Positions 1-11,281 are shown, counted from the first letter of the stretch. The stretch: DNA of 64,000 bases from Xanthostigma xanthostigma (GCA_963575645.1 OY754464.1:2604001-2668000); one strand, 5' to 3'. Numbers and translations: made by a program. The notes: a model not told the origin generated them from the sequence alone.

Positions 1-491
1 TATATAGTTTACTAGCCCAAACATGGCCGACCCTTATCATGTTCGAGAGCTGTCGACGAATTATTTTACGATGTAAGGTATAAGCAGTAGCGGTCCTTCT
101 ATGAGTGCTGCAGAGCTGCAGAACAACCAAAATTTAGGTACTTCATAATTTTAGAATTAATTAGTTTTTCCATATTTAACCAATATTAGAAAATAGTGTA
201 ATAGTTACACAATCAACGCTCAAGTTTAATTACAAAATGCGTTTGTGTCCTGTGTGGCAGATTTTTAGACGCTGTTCTGCGCTCCGAAGCAGCACATGAA
301 ACATCATCATCAAATACCCCCGGTGTACACCGTGTAACTCTTGACCCACAAGTTAGAGCGTGTTATTTAGATCGGCTTTGAGCTGCATTTATCGTCAGCG
401 CATTAGTACAAATAAATAAACATCTATCACTGTCATAGGCTAGAAGTGTTCACTGAATCTATGTCATTCAGTCATACGGCTTTGACATACA
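1..491. other. No gene seen
   Basis: AT-rich sequence with no recognisable coding, RNA or transposon signal; it leads into the 125-bp tandem repeat. Confidence 0.5.
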
Positions 492-785
492 TGATACACG
501 ACACTCGGTTTATGGCAGTAGTGACTAGTGTTACAGTGTATATTATAGTTGTAACCAGCAGTGTTGGAAAAAAGTTAATGATTAAAACACCATAAATATG
601 GACATAATTCATAATTTGATACACGACACTCGGCTTATGGCAGTAGTGACTAGTGTTACAGTGTATATTATAGTTTGTGACCAACAGTGTTGGAAAAAAG
701 TTAATAATTAAAACACCATAAACATGGACGTAATTCATAATTTGATACACGACACTCGGCTTATGGCAGTAGTGTATAGTGTTAC
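492..785. repeat. 125-bp tandem repeat, ~2.4 copies
   Basis: The phrase TGATACACGACACTCGG recurs at 492, 617 and 743 (spacing 125 and 126 bp), each followed by nearly the same sequence. The third unit is cut short after about 40 bp. The 92-aa minus-strand frame across it is a product of the repetition and is not a gene. Confidence 0.9.
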
Positions 786-1172
786 ATGAATGTGATTAAT
801 AATTTAATTAACCCCTTTCACTCATTTCTAGCCCGCGCTAGGAGTTACCTCCGAGTAAACCTGCAAAACACCTTTTTAAAATGTCCACGCGCCGCTACTG
901 GGTATGAGCACCATTCATTTGTTTCACTCACATTGAACAGTCTTATTGAATAGACGATTTGCACGTGGGTGGAGCTAAGCAGTTTTCAAATGCCGCGCTC
1001 GCGGTGACGAAATAAGAAAAAATTGTGAGAATGGAAAAAGTGACGCATAAAATGAATAATTAAAATTAAAGAAACTTTCAGAGTCTATTTTTCTTAGATT
1101 TGAATTCAATGTAAATCAAATCGACATATTTTTACATGTCGATTGAAATCGAATGGACTGTATATCTGTATA
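786..1172. other. No gene seen
   Basis: Nothing recognisable in this stretch. Confidence 0.5.
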
Positions 1173-1769
1173 CAGTGAAATTCATTTAAAATGCAATATA
1201 TAGTATATACATGAGTTTTGTTGATATGGTAGCTATGGAAATTATTTAATGAATTACATAAAATGCAACATAGACCGTATGCATTTAGTGTAAAACGTTT
1301 TTCTGTAATACATTAATGACTTCCGTAGCCAAAGGTACCATATCAAAAAAGAGAGACTGTATAGAAGTTTATTTCTAATGGAACAGTGTGGCCGGCATTT
1401 TAGTTTGTCTTGTCTCTGTTAGATGACAGAACGATCGAGGATTAGTGCCGGTGTACAGAGGTGGGGGGCGTATATTTCCATCTCTCATCTTCAGGAGGAA
1501 ATTTGAGCGTTTATCTAAACACCGTTGAAAATAAATACAAAGAAATTCATCAATTTCTGTCCAATTAATAAAAAAATTATAAAAAACTACAATGATTAAT
1601 GTGTGAATCTAAATTTATTAATTATTAAGCTTGAGTATGCGAGTGGTGGGAAATGGCGCTTTGGGGTGATCGCTAAATATAACACAGGACTGAACTTCTA
1701 TACAGTCTCTCTTCTCTGACCATATCCTCAAAACCCATGTGTATATTGCATTTTAAATGAAAATCACTA
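1173..1769. mobile_element. Mariner-type palindromic MITE interrupted by a hAT-type MITE
   Basis: The outer arms begin CAGTGAAATTCATTTAAAAT (left, from 1173) and, reverse-complemented, TAGTGATTTTCATTTAAAAT (right, ending 1769). The sequence continues ATGCAATATA and CCATATC-type homology inward. A TA dinucleotide flanks both ends (1171-1172, 1770-1771). CAGTG ends with TA targets are typical of Tc1/mariner elements. Removing the nested insertion (1345-1718 plus one target copy) leaves a ~215-bp foldback. No coding remnant was seen. Confidence 0.7.
1345..1718. mobile_element. hAT-type MITE nested in the palindrome, 8-bp duplication
   Basis: A 374-bp element has terminal inverted repeats sharing AAGAGAGACTGTATAGAAGT. 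The right end opens CAGAG in its own orientation, a hAT-like terminus. The octamer ACCATATC flanks both ends (1337-1344 and 1719-1726). An 8-bp duplication is the hAT signature. There is no open frame of note, so it is non-autonomous. Confidence 0.8.
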
Positions 1770-1771
1770 TA

Positions 1772-2196
1772 TATGCTTTTAGAGGAAATTGACGCTGTTA
1801 TTGCTCTGTTTGCGCGAAGTGTTTACCTTCAAATTGAATAAATAACTGTTAATTATAAAAGTAACGTCTTAATTGTTGACTGTTTCAATTATAAAATCAG
1901 AAAACAGTGAGTCAAAATGTCGGCACGCGCGACTCTTCAGATCAAAGCAAAAGTATATAAAACAAACATCTCGATAAATGGCGTTCAATTAACAGACTTA
2001 ACGAGTATTTCAGTTTGAGTGACGTAATAGAATAGAGCGTTGATTAAATGAGTGATTGGAAAACTAGGTTAAGTTGCAGACGACACGACGGACGATGACG
2101 AAGATGGTGCCGGGTTGGGGTGATGGCGGCGGGCGGCGCGCGGCGATCCAAGTTTAAAGTGAAAGGATTTTCAATCGAGTTATGTGATGCTATATA
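1772..2196. other. No gene; short GC-rich patch
   Basis: Mostly AT-rich, but 2085-2150 is markedly GC- and CpG-rich for this window. A short frame there starts ATGACGAAG and stops after 20 codons. No promoter or exon could be supported. Confidence 0.4.
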
Positions 2197-2818
2197 CAGT
2201 GTGGTCATTTAAGTGTGCAACATATGGGAAAATTTTTAATTAAATGCACAACCAAAATTCAAATATTGCCAAAAGTTTGTGCATGTCCGATAATCATTTT
2301 AGGTGCTCTTAGAATTGTTGAAACTCAAACAGCATACAGAGTGTTTAATATCGTTGCAACAAACATAAAGTTTGTGATTCCATAAAAAATTAAAAATCTA
2401 AGTTAATTTTACAAATATGCCTGAATTTGAACAAAGTTATGCGAAATTGATTTGATTTTGAATAATTTATTAGTGTGTTTGAGGTAAGTATAAAAAAATT
2501 TCAAAAAAATTATAATTTTGGTTTTCCACAAAAAAAAATTGTTTCTAAGAATGTTTTGGTATTTCTAAATTTATTTTTTGGTAATTCTAAGCAACTTTTT
2601 CCTATAACATTTCGCTGAATTTTTTTAAAAAAGGGCACTTTATTCTTGTACAATTTTTATATTTTTTGACCCACCCTGTATGCTGTTAGAGTTTCAACAA
2701 TTCTAAGAGCACCTAAAATGATTATCGGACATGCACCAACTTTTGGCAATATTTGTATTTTGGTTGTGCATTTAATTAAAAATTTTCCCATATGTTGCAC
2801 ACTTAAGTGACCACACTG
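2197..2818. mobile_element. Tc1/mariner-type MITE with ~150-bp inverted repeats
   Basis: Both ends read CAGTGTGGTCA(C/T)TTAAGTG from the outside in, and the inverted similarity continues ~150 bp to GCATACAG/CTGTATGC. TA flanks both sides. The centre is AT-rich and non-coding. CAGTG ends plus TA targets place it in the Tc1/mariner group. Confidence 0.85.
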
Positions 2819-3260
2819 TATACAACAATATAAAATAGACAGTGATTATGGACCGACAGAAAACGAAAAATGAAAATTCGTGTTCGGGATTGAATTGTAA
2901 ACAGAAAGTGTACAATTGAGCAAAGGTCAATACCTCAGATAATTATCACGAATGGCTTTTCTAAGTTTTGCATGTCTAAGCTTTAATACTTGTTGAATTT
3001 ATTACTTAACTCATAAAATAGCTGGTATAACATACTTAATGCTAAATTTTCTCTATACATTTATAGTATAAAACTTGGGAAAAATCGAATGATTTTAATA
3101 ATCGAAAGGTTGCGATTCGAATGGTTTTTATAATCGAAAGATTCATTCTATACATTAAGTAGGTTAGTTACTTTGTATCAATTGCAATGTTAAACTGCAG
3201 GGTAGTATTAATTATAATTGTGTCATAATAATAGGTGTATCGGTTCTATGAATGCTTCGA

Positions 3261-3490
3261 CTCTCGAATGAATTTTGCTCTCGATGTCGATTGTCAATCT
3301 TGAGAGAGTCATCTGCATACAATGCTTCATAAAACAGACTCGTATTCAAATACTGTACAATGCATTAATATGGTTAAAGCTAATATGCGACTAAACACAA
3401 TTCATTCGATCGGTCTATGCATTCGAATGAAATTAGCTCTCGTTTTCGATTACGAGACTTGAGAGAGTCACCTGTAAATGCGGTGCTTCA
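3261..3490. repeat. Diverged ~70-bp direct repeat, two copies
   Basis: 3261-3330 and 3421-3490 share an ordered series of motifs: TCGAATGAA, GCTCTCG, TTGAGAGAGTCA, CTG and GCTTCAT. The copies are 160 bp apart. The surrounding 2819-3900 is otherwise featureless apart from frequent ATTCGAATG words. Confidence 0.6.
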
Positions 3491-3904
3491 TGAGATAGAG
3501 GCAGATAAACAACGTAAGTAAATGCAATGTTTCGAAGAGCTGTACATTAATTTATTACTGTTATTACCTATATGTCGTAAATCGTATAAGTGTATAAATC
3601 ATTCGAATGATTTTAACTAACCTATTGAAATATCTAGAGATATTTTATTAATCGAAAATTTTCATTCGAAACACCCCAGCTATAATTTATAGTACAAATA
3701 AAAATAAAAGCCAAGGCGACGCTTCATAAAAACTTTTATTTTAGAGGGAAACTTTAATGTTTTGAAATTTTATATATCATGGATAAAAAGCCATATTTTA
3801 AAACCTTTTAAAACCAGAGGGTACCGCTTTTTTATTTAATAGTTAAATAAATTTAATATATAGGTATGATAAAAATCCTTAAATCGAAAATTTTCAGAAA
3901 AAAA

Positions 3905-4067
3905 GCAAGTGTGCTTTAGACCACACGACTGAAGTAAAACTTCTTCCTGCCATAGATAATATGTAATAATGATAGAATAATATTCGATAATCTATCACCA
4001 TATTTTGATTAGACGTCCTGATTTAACGACACAATATAACCCCACTCTGTAGCACATATCTACAAAG
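3905..4067 (+). repeat. Dispersed family D, short copy
   Basis: The left end GTGTGCTTTAGACCACACGA and the following GAAGTAAAACTTCTTCCTGCC also occur at 9395-9449 (minus) and 10083-10134. The right end (AATATAACCCCACTCTGTAG) matches the opposite end of the 8826-9449 copy. The copy is 163 bp long and non-coding. Likely a non-autonomous element of unknown class. Confidence 0.65.
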
Positions 4068-4109
4068 ACAAAATGTTTAAAATACAATTTTTGATTAATT
4101 AATAGACAA

Positions 4110-4199
4110 AAAAAAATGTCTATTCGAACCAGTAATTCCTGAGATTAGCGCGTTCAACCAAACAAACAAACTCTTCAGCTTTATATATTAGTACAGATT
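4110..4199 (+). repeat. 3' tail of dispersed family A
   Basis: The stretch with GCGTTCAACCAAACAAACAA followed by TTTATATATTAGTA matches the 3' ends of the copies at 52988-53335 and 61142-61885. Only the tail is present, as expected for a 5'-truncated copy. Confidence 0.7.
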
Positions 4200-4255
4200 T
4201 GCAGTTGAAAAACGCGATCGTCAAATTTCTTATTGCCTAATAATGGAGAATATAT

Positions 4256-4455
4256 TTAGCTATGCTTAATTTTATTGTCCACATCGTTTGGCAGCCACGT
4301 AGGCAAAACTAGCGCCAAGCCCCTACCGGCGGTGTCTTGAAATAAATTTCCTTTAACTACTAGAAATTTATTAGATCCAGTACAGTTGAGAATATGCATG
4401 CCGTCGAGTTTCAGCCGCTTGTTGTAATAAGAAAAATCCAATTTGTCTGTACTAT
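4256..4455 (-). pseudogene. Possible coding remnant, unrecognised
   Basis: A minus-strand frame runs upstream from a stop at 4256 for at least 62 codons. It is less AT-biased than its neighbours and contains a protein-like stretch (GMHILNCTGSNKF, then a DTAGRGLALVLP segment). There is no adjacent splice donor or partner exon that I can defend and no family I recognise. It could be one exon of a host gene, a decayed transposon gene or chance. Confidence 0.25.
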
Positions 4456-5157
4456 ATATATAATTTTACAATTTATTTCAGTTGTTATATACAGTATGTA
4501 AACGCGTAAGGTGCACATAGGGAAATTAGCATTGGGAAAAAATACTTGGATCAGAGTTAACCACTGCATTAATTGTTATTTCTATTGAATTATCGTGGTA
4601 ATCTTGACGATTTCTATTTTATTTAAATTTATTTTTATTTTACTTGGCTTTTTTAATAATAAAAAGCTCTTATAAATGATTATTTTAATTTTTTTGTACA
4701 AAAATAAAACAAAAAAAACAACTCCATCTGTTTGGAAACATTTCATTCAAAAATTGTCTGACTGGTATGACGTATGCGCGTTGGTAAATCAGTGACCCAA
4801 TGTCTTTAGATTCAACACGAATAGGCGAAGATATTTGATCTCGCACCATATTTAAGTATATTTAGGAATTTAATGTCCCATTAATAAAAAAAGTCCGATT
4901 ATGTTGTAATCATTTGAATATTTTCTTCGGTAGTATACACATTCATTTTGCAAAAGAATATTATCGGTCAAATTGAAAAACAAGATTTCACGGCTCACTC
5001 TGATCCAGTCATTTTTTTCCAATGTTAATTTACCTATGTGCACCTTACGTGTTTACATACTGTAGATAATAGATTTAAACAATCCCGAGACAACAAATTC
5101 AGCAGTAATGAATAATCGGTTTTTAATTTAAGCACATACTTGTTTTTCATACTCTCT
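4456..5157. other. No gene; possible foldback edges
   Basis: AT-rich. ACAGTATGTAAACGCGTAAGGTGCACATAGG near 4491 recurs inverted near 5035-5063, so 4491-5063 is probably another ~570-bp foldback MITE with CAGTATGTAAAC-type ends and TA at both edges. No coding signal. Confidence 0.55.
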
Positions 5158-5868
5158 AATGAGCCTTTTTCTTGAAGTACGTAAAATCACTCACTAGTAG
5201 CGCTAGTAGTTCGGTAGGGACAAACACTGTCAAATCCCCATATAAACACACATTAAAGTGTACTTGAAAAAAAATGTTTTTAACAGAAGATGATGTTCCT
5301 GGAGCAAAACTAAAATTTGCAACTGTAAAAGATAACAATGTAGTAACATTAAAACGTTGGCTTGCGTGTCGTAATTTAAAAGTATCTGGAAAAAAATGAA
5401 TTAATAGACAGATTAGTATGCAGACTCTAGTAAAATATTAGCGATAAATTCAAACTGTAATAAGAGAAATTGAAAATAATTATGAATTTCAGATTTATTT
5501 CCAAATGAAATATGATGAAAAATATATGGTAATAAAATAAATTTAATTAAATATAATAAATGAATATAATTTAATAAAAGATTGAGGTTATATCTCATTC
5601 TAATCAATGGTAATAAACTGTCAAAAATTTACTATTCATTTAATTAATTTTAAAAATAATTTCGATAACATATTATGTAAATGATGACTCTCAATGATAA
5701 GTTTATCAGTTCAAAATTTTTTTTATTTCAGATTTATATTTTTAAATAATAAAATAATATCACGTAAATAACATTGGTTGGCATGTAAATATTTTATGTT
5801 TGTCCCTACTACTAGTGCTGCCTCTCGTGACACTTTCGCTGCACTATTCTCAGGAAAAAGGCTCATTA
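5158..5868. mobile_element. Inverted-repeat element S carrying a SAP-motif fragment
   Basis: The ends are TAATGAGCCTTTTTC and its complement GAAAAAGGCTCATTA. Inverted similarity continues through CACTAGTAG and TAGGGACAAACA on both sides. It appears to have inserted close to the end of another repeat: TACTCTCTAA lies outside on the left, and its complement TTAGAGAGTA lies near 6182-6191. The class is unknown because no clean target duplication could be fixed. Confidence 0.6.
5274..5430 (+). pseudogene. SAP-like DNA-binding motif fragment, frameshifted
   Basis: From ATG 5274 the frame reads an acidic/PGA start, then VVTLKRWLACRNLKVSGKK, and stops. Shifting one base in the following A-run continues as NELIDRLVCRL to a stop at 5428. 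Helix-RG/N-L-S/G-K-K-x-L-I/V-x-R is the SAP motif, a DNA-binding helix pair. In insects, similar LKRWLxCRG-type SAP starts occur on multicopy proteins of repetitive origin, some with a YqaJ-type nuclease; that link is from memory. Only ~50 residues remain, inside element S, so it is a dead remnant of a longer protein. Confidence 0.6.
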
Positions 5869-6458
5869 CAATACAAGTGCATATTCACTATTTGTCAATG
5901 CTAGAATCGTACCACGCAGAATTAGTGAATACTCACAAATAAACTAGTGAATATAAAAATTCACTAATTATATAAGTGAGCATTAAATTGCTATAGAACG
6001 ATCTACATTCTACATGAATAATAATAAGTATCTACAGTAACTGTATGGAGGCGCCACAAGCGACACACGTATAAAATCAAGGGTATCACTATTCTGACAG
6101 TGAATTTTACTTGAATTCACTATTCCGGAAGTGAATCAGAAGACACTATTTCAAATTTTGACATTTTCACTATTTCAGTTTTAGAGAGTACTTCGAATAT
6201 TATATCTCATGCAAAATTCAAAAACAGGGGCTTACTCGAAACGTAGAACAGAAAAAGCTATTTCTTGTTTAGCTAGCGGTGCATTTTAGTATCGACAATA
6301 TTACAAGTTTTCTCTTTAATATAAAAACGGATATTTGAATCAGAATCTATAGTTGCAACGATGCGTATTATGTATATCTACTTTATATAGGACACAGTCG
6401 GAGTAACAGTGGTTCCCAATATGTCTTGCGGTTACATAACTGTCGTACCTACTACAAA
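5869..6458. other. No gene; scattered TTCACTA/TAGTGAA words
   Basis: Between 5885 and 6180 the words ATTCACTA and TAGTGAAT recur several times on both strands, giving weak foldback potential. This is probably the body of the repeat into which element S inserted. Nothing coding. Confidence 0.4.
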
Positions 6459-7086
6459 ATTCCAGCCAATTGGGCGACGGGACCATTCCAACTTCAAAAA
6501 TGTTGACATTTGATTATAATAAAGAAAATAAAATTTCTGATATCGCGTGAGGTGACGCGGATAATTGCTAGTATTCAATATGATATTTGCTATTCGTCGC
6601 CTTGGTCACTTACATAATATGTTCCACGTCATGTAAAAATTAATCAAAGCATGCCGAACTAGTTTATTTCTGACAGATCCATAAAACAAAAGAGCGGCTG
6701 ATTTTTTTTTTATTTTCAAAATATTTCCGAAACTATAAAGTTTAGAAAAAAATTTTGTAACGAAACTTTCTTGAAAAAATAAATAGAATAATAAGCCGTC
6801 ATGAAAAGTATACCTACCAGTATTATATAAAAAATACCGTTATAGCACATATCTCTTCTGCGCATGCGTCGATATTCCTCAAAAACAATAGAACTCTTCA
6901 TATTTGCATACCAAACATCCTCCCAAAATTTGGTTTCTATCCGCTCATCTGTTTGACCTGTATCGTGTTCACAGACTAACAGACGCACAGAGTTTTTTCA
7001 AAAATATGTTTTTTGGATTCGGGGGACCTCAAAACGGAAAAGTATTGTAAAATTTTTGAAAAGTGATTTTTGACCTAAACTAGTAC
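6459..7086 (+). repeat. Dispersed family B, copy 1
   Basis: A ~630-bp block from AATTCCAGCCAATTGGGCGA to GACCTAAACTAGTACC is nearly identical to 55548-56176 and, on the minus strand, to 38623-39223. It contains CGCGTGAGGTGACGCGG, AAAGAGCGGCTG and GCGCATGCG landmarks. No domain is recognisable in its frames (the 90-aa minus frame falls inside the repeat). The class is unknown. Confidence 0.85.
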
Positions 7087-7861
7087 CATTCCCCACTTGT
7101 GGGTTGGAATGGTAAAAGAGGTACTTCATTCGCCATGTATATTATTTTCTTTTTTTCTTTTTTGGTAACAATAAATTAACAATGGATTATTTCCGTTTTC
7201 GTATTCAGTAGGGAGGGAGTATTACCACCAAACGAGCACGATTTTGTAACGAAACGTTATCTTACGAAAACGTATTCAGTATAGAAAGCACTGTAAAGGC
7301 ATCGATTGCTCGCCGAAAGAAAGAAATCTACCGTGTGTAGTGGAGCTGGGGCCCCGGAAAGATAGTTAAGAAATAATGTGGAACATTTTATATTCTTTGA
7401 TGTCTTCCGCAGATGCAGTGAACGACATGTTACTGGCAGAAATAATGAGATTAGTGAAAGAAGAAAACGGTTATAGGATGGGGCGATAAGGTTTTCGCGT
7501 TATTGAATTAACTGATCGGAAATTTGTTCGTCACAAAAGTAGAGAAAATAGCGCATTGTAAACGAATGAAAAGATTATCTATATTGGTTTGGTTCAGAAC
7601 TATGCTATATAGATACTTTAATTACATAAAAACTATTCGCAGCTAAAAAAAGAATTTAAGATAAGTTTTATTTGTCATGACAGAGTAAAATACATATTAT
7701 TACATGTTTGAACACGGTGTTCCTTTAACCTACCACAATAAATTTTATTTGTATTGATATACAATTAAGTCTTTGTATTTCTTTTTACTTAGCTTGGTAA
7801 TCTGGGAAAACTGAAAATGAAAAAAAACCCAGACGATGTAAAGAATTTAATATTTTATACA
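7087..7861. other. No gene seen
   Basis: A short hairpin (CCATTCCCCACTTGTGGGTTGGAATGG type) sits at the edge of B. The rest is AT-rich and unremarkable. Confidence 0.45.
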
Positions 7862-8110
7862 TGGTGACCGGTAATTGCTCGTATTTCTCTCGGGACAAGA
7901 AACTATTTTCTCTATCACTTGGGGGTCGAAATGCGTCATTTTTTGAAGTAAAACTTCTTTAGGCACGCTTGACTTGGAGAGTAAGCTGGTAAATGTCTCT
8001 CGAAAGCTTTTACGGAAGTGCATCATCGGACGAGGCGAACGGTGCGTGATCGTTCGAGGCGAACGGTAGTTGAGAAGGAGATATAAGTTAGTGAGTGCGA
8101 CAAAGATGGA
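7862..8110 (+). repeat. Dispersed family E, copy 1
   Basis: GGTAATTGCTCGTATTTCTC, then TGAAGTAAAACTTCTTTAGG, then the GGCACGCTTGACTTGG...GCGAACGG region. The right half recurs inverted at 10535-10665 and the left half at 58266-58370. Non-coding. Confidence 0.6.
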
Positions 8111-8284
8111 GCATTAATCGAAATTCTTTTTTTTTTGGACAACCATTTGACGTTTAAAATGAAAACAATTGTTTTTGTATCAAAAATACATTTCATCAAA
8201 TTTTGCTGCATTTTGTAACGAGAAATAATGTAGGTTAGTTAATAAATCCTTTTAAATGTATTATAAGTTATGCTAATAAATATA

Positions 8285-8785
8285 CAGTATGGTTTTTTAA
8301 AAACCGAACACCCTTTTATTTCTTAGAGGAAGGGTTTTCGAAAAAAAATTTCGGACAAAAGTTACAGGGAATCAAGGGGGAAGAACAGTGATGTAGTTTT
8401 TTTTTCGTTTAGTGGAGGTGTCTCCAAAATATCAAGGTCACCTACACTTTCTTAAATACGACCCTGTATTTTTTATCTAGGATTATTGTTCTTTGGGTCA
8501 AAGAGATCAACTCTTGTACCAAACATTTTTGGATTTGATGCCATCGTTTCCTATTTTAGTGGATTGTGTGAGTCGAAAAAACTTTTTCAGGGGTTTTTCC
8601 GACTCACACAATCCGCTAAAATTCATCCCGTTTCCTATTTTAGTGGATTTTGTGAGTCGGAAAAACTTTTTCAGGGGTTTTTCCGACACACACAATCGAC
8701 CCTGTAACTTTTGTCCGAAACTTTTTTTTCGAAAACCCTTCCTCTAATAAATAAAAGGGTGTTCGGTTTTTAAAAAACCATACTG
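8285..8785. mobile_element. Tc1/mariner-type MITE with duplicated internal hairpin
   Basis: The inverted ends begin CAGTATGGTTTTTTAAAAAC and extend ~110 bp. TA lies on both sides (8283-8284, 8786-8787). Inside, a hairpin unit (TTTTAGTGGATT...AAAAACTTTTTCAGGGG TTTTTCCGAC...AATCC) is present twice in tandem at ~8550-8625 and ~8636-8700. Overlapping short frames on both strands are by-products of the palindromes. Confidence 0.85.
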
Positions 8786-8825
8786 TATATACATATTTTG
8801 CCTATTATTTTATCAAAAATTATAT

Positions 8826-9449
8826 TTTGTAGATAATATGTGCTACAGAGTGAGGTTATATTGTGTTCGATAAACTTTGAGACGAACCGACTGCATATTA
8901 TTGTTCGTTTATGAATTTAACAAGAGCAAATTTGAGGTATTTACGCATTATTCTTAAGAGTATTCGTCCCTGCAAATACCCTCTGCACCCTTCATCTCAA
9001 ATCTTTTCCCCTCGCCTAAAAACGATTCGCGCTCTCCCGACGCTATTTTTAAAGCTAGAGGGTTCTGGTAAACGCCAAATGAAAGACAAAGAATCAGACT
9101 ACAGATCCTTCAGGGGATTTTTTTTAAAAACAGTCGCCTACGTGTGAAATATTACGTAACTTATTATTTTTTTCAAAAGGTTGTAAGTTTTTGCAGGAAT
9201 TTTTTTTCAAAAAATTCGCCTGAAGGATCTGTAGTCTGATTCCTTGTCTTCCATTTGGCGTTTACTAGAACCCTCTAGCTTTAAAAATAGCGTCGGGAGA
9301 GCGCGAACCGTTTTTAGGCGAGGGGAAAAGATTTGAGATGAAGGGTGCAGGGGGTGTTTGCAGGGACGAATACTCTTAATAAATATATTTAAAATAATTA
9401 TGGCAGGAAGAAGTTTTACTTCAGTCGTGTGGTCTAAAGCACACTCGCT
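8826..9449 (-). mobile_element. Family D, long copy with ~170-bp inverted arms
   Basis: The outer ends match the short D copy at 3905-4067. Within it, 8953-9122 and 9202-9385 are inverted copies of each other (landmarks AGTATTCGTCCCTGCAAA, CTTTTCCCCTCGCCTAAAAA, GAGGGTTCT and GATCCTTCAGG). The central loop is ~80 bp. The strong pairing means transcripts would form a long hairpin. Frames of 78 and 95 aa across the arms are mirror images and are not genes. Confidence 0.75.
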
Positions 9450-10082
9450 TTTTTTAAAATTAAATCGTATTGTATTTCCATAGCAAAATGGCATTGAATA
9501 GCTGATGATTTAATAGCACTACGAGTATATGCCTCCTACAAGGAATAATTCTCGAAGGTGAGGGTTACATGTTTTCCAGATTGCGTTTGGCAAACAATAA
9601 TATTTATAATCAGCCGGTAACGCTATAAAATCACACATTTTATGTTTGTGAAACTCATGCAATATGCAAATATGCGGTGACGAGGAAGGTTTGTTCGCCG
9701 TCAACTGTTTCGTTGTTAATTGCCTCCATTTCTATATCGTAACTGGAGAATAATGATGTAAACTTTTCTTTTTTATATTCTACTTTATATTTCTCTCCTT
9801 TCTTATAACATGTCTACATTCCACGAAACTCTGTTTTCATAAAAGACACATACAATATAATACATATATTTTTATTAATAGTAATTTTTGTGTCTATAGA
9901 ACTTAACATTTGGTATTCGCTGGGTGCGTGTCGGCAGCACCCCGCAATTTTTAATGCTCTTATAACATTGCGTCAAATGAACATTTTTCAAATAACTGCA
10001 ATAATAATTAAACGAAAACTTTAATCACCGAAATTTTTATGTCCAGTTAAGAAGACAGTGTTTATGTTATAGCACTTGAAAA
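9450..10082. other. No gene seen
   Basis: AT-rich, no recognisable feature. Confidence 0.5.
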
Positions 10083-10134
10083 AAAACGAGTGTGCTTTAG
10101 ACCACACGATTGAAGTAAAACTTCTTCCTGCCTT
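10083..10134 (+). repeat. Family D terminal fragment
   Basis: It contains GTGTGCTTTAGACCACACGA and TGAAGTAAAACTTCTTCCTG, as in the other D copies, and stops after CTGCC. The other end was not found nearby. Confidence 0.7.
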
Positions 10135-10534
10135 AATTTGTTATTATTCACCCAAAAATTCACAAAATATGAACTTTAAAATGATTTTACAATTTTATTC
10201 ACTTTAAACGTAGAATATCTAATGTATTGAACAAAGGATTAATTTATAAAATTGTTCAAGAACGAAATGAACAGTCTAATGTAAGAAGAAAAAAATATAA
10301 ACATAAAGATAATGAAAACAAAAGTAATACATTGCAATTACTTAGCTCTCGTTGGATTTTAAGCGTAAATCTTTATAAAATATTATTTAAAGTAGATTTA
10401 CAAAACTTTTTCTGTCACCCGATAGCGCCACTTACTGGCAAGTAAAGTATGTGTCATTCTATTGTTAGTACTGCTTATATTTTCGGCCACCTGATGGCGC
10501 CACTAGCCAGTGAAGTATTTGTGATCCTCTTTCT

Positions 10535-10665
10535 ATCTTCACTAATTTATATCTTCCTCTCAACTTCCGTTCGCCTCGCCCGATCACACTTCCGTAAATC
10601 TCTCGTCACGCATTCACCAGCTTACTTCCCAAGTCAAGCGTGCGTAAAGACGTTTTACTCCAAAA
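10535..10665 (-). repeat. Dispersed family E, copy 2 (partial)
   Basis: The reverse complement aligns by eye with 7950-8095: CAAGTCAAGCGTGC, CAGCTTACTTCC, CTTCCGTTCGCCTCG and ATATCTTC/T landmarks in the same order. E copies 1 and 2 therefore face each other ~2.5 kb apart. Confidence 0.6.
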
Positions 10666-11140
10666 ACATATTGAGTATAATTATTTGGAAAAATGTAAAA
10701 AAAAAAATTATTCGACTTTTACTTCCACGAAGAGACTACTAGCGCCGCTAGCGAGCAATGAAGCGGGATTGAACTGCCTTGTTATTATTGTTTTATACCG
10801 CGAAGCTTCTTAATAAACGATATGGCAGGAAGCGCGATGAAAACGACATCTGACGGCCACATGAAATCATACTCTATGACCGTTGCATGATTTATTGCTC
10901 ATTTAGTCCACGGCTCACGCTACTCACTTGTCGTGACTCTACACCCTGCACCCGGCCAATATCAGTGCAGTGTGAAATTTACACTGAATAGTATAAGAAT
11001 AAGAAATTCCGACGCTCCGTTTAAAATGAGACACCTGTACACCACATTTTTTGCACGTACCCCCTACAAAAGAAGTGATTTTCAGTAAATTTTTGACATT
11101 TGACTTTTGGGAAAAGTTTACCACAAAGGCGTAGAAATTT

Positions 11141-11153
11141 GGGGGGGGGGGGG
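11141..11153 (+). repeat. Homopolymer G13
   Basis: Thirteen G in a row in an AT-rich context. This may be a real slippage-prone run or a length-uncertain assembly site. Confidence 0.9.
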
Positions 11154-11281
11154 TAAAGCAACAAAAAAAATATTTTTTTAAGTTTTATTAATATTATACA
11201 AGAATACTCTATAAAGGAAGGTGCCAAGCCAAATATTAATTCCCAAAACAATTTTACAATTTTTTTTTTATCATTTTTAAA

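Noticed and set aside
8486..8747. Three overlapping frames (62-84 aa) on both strands
   Set aside because: They lie in the duplicated hairpins of the Tc1/mariner-type MITE.
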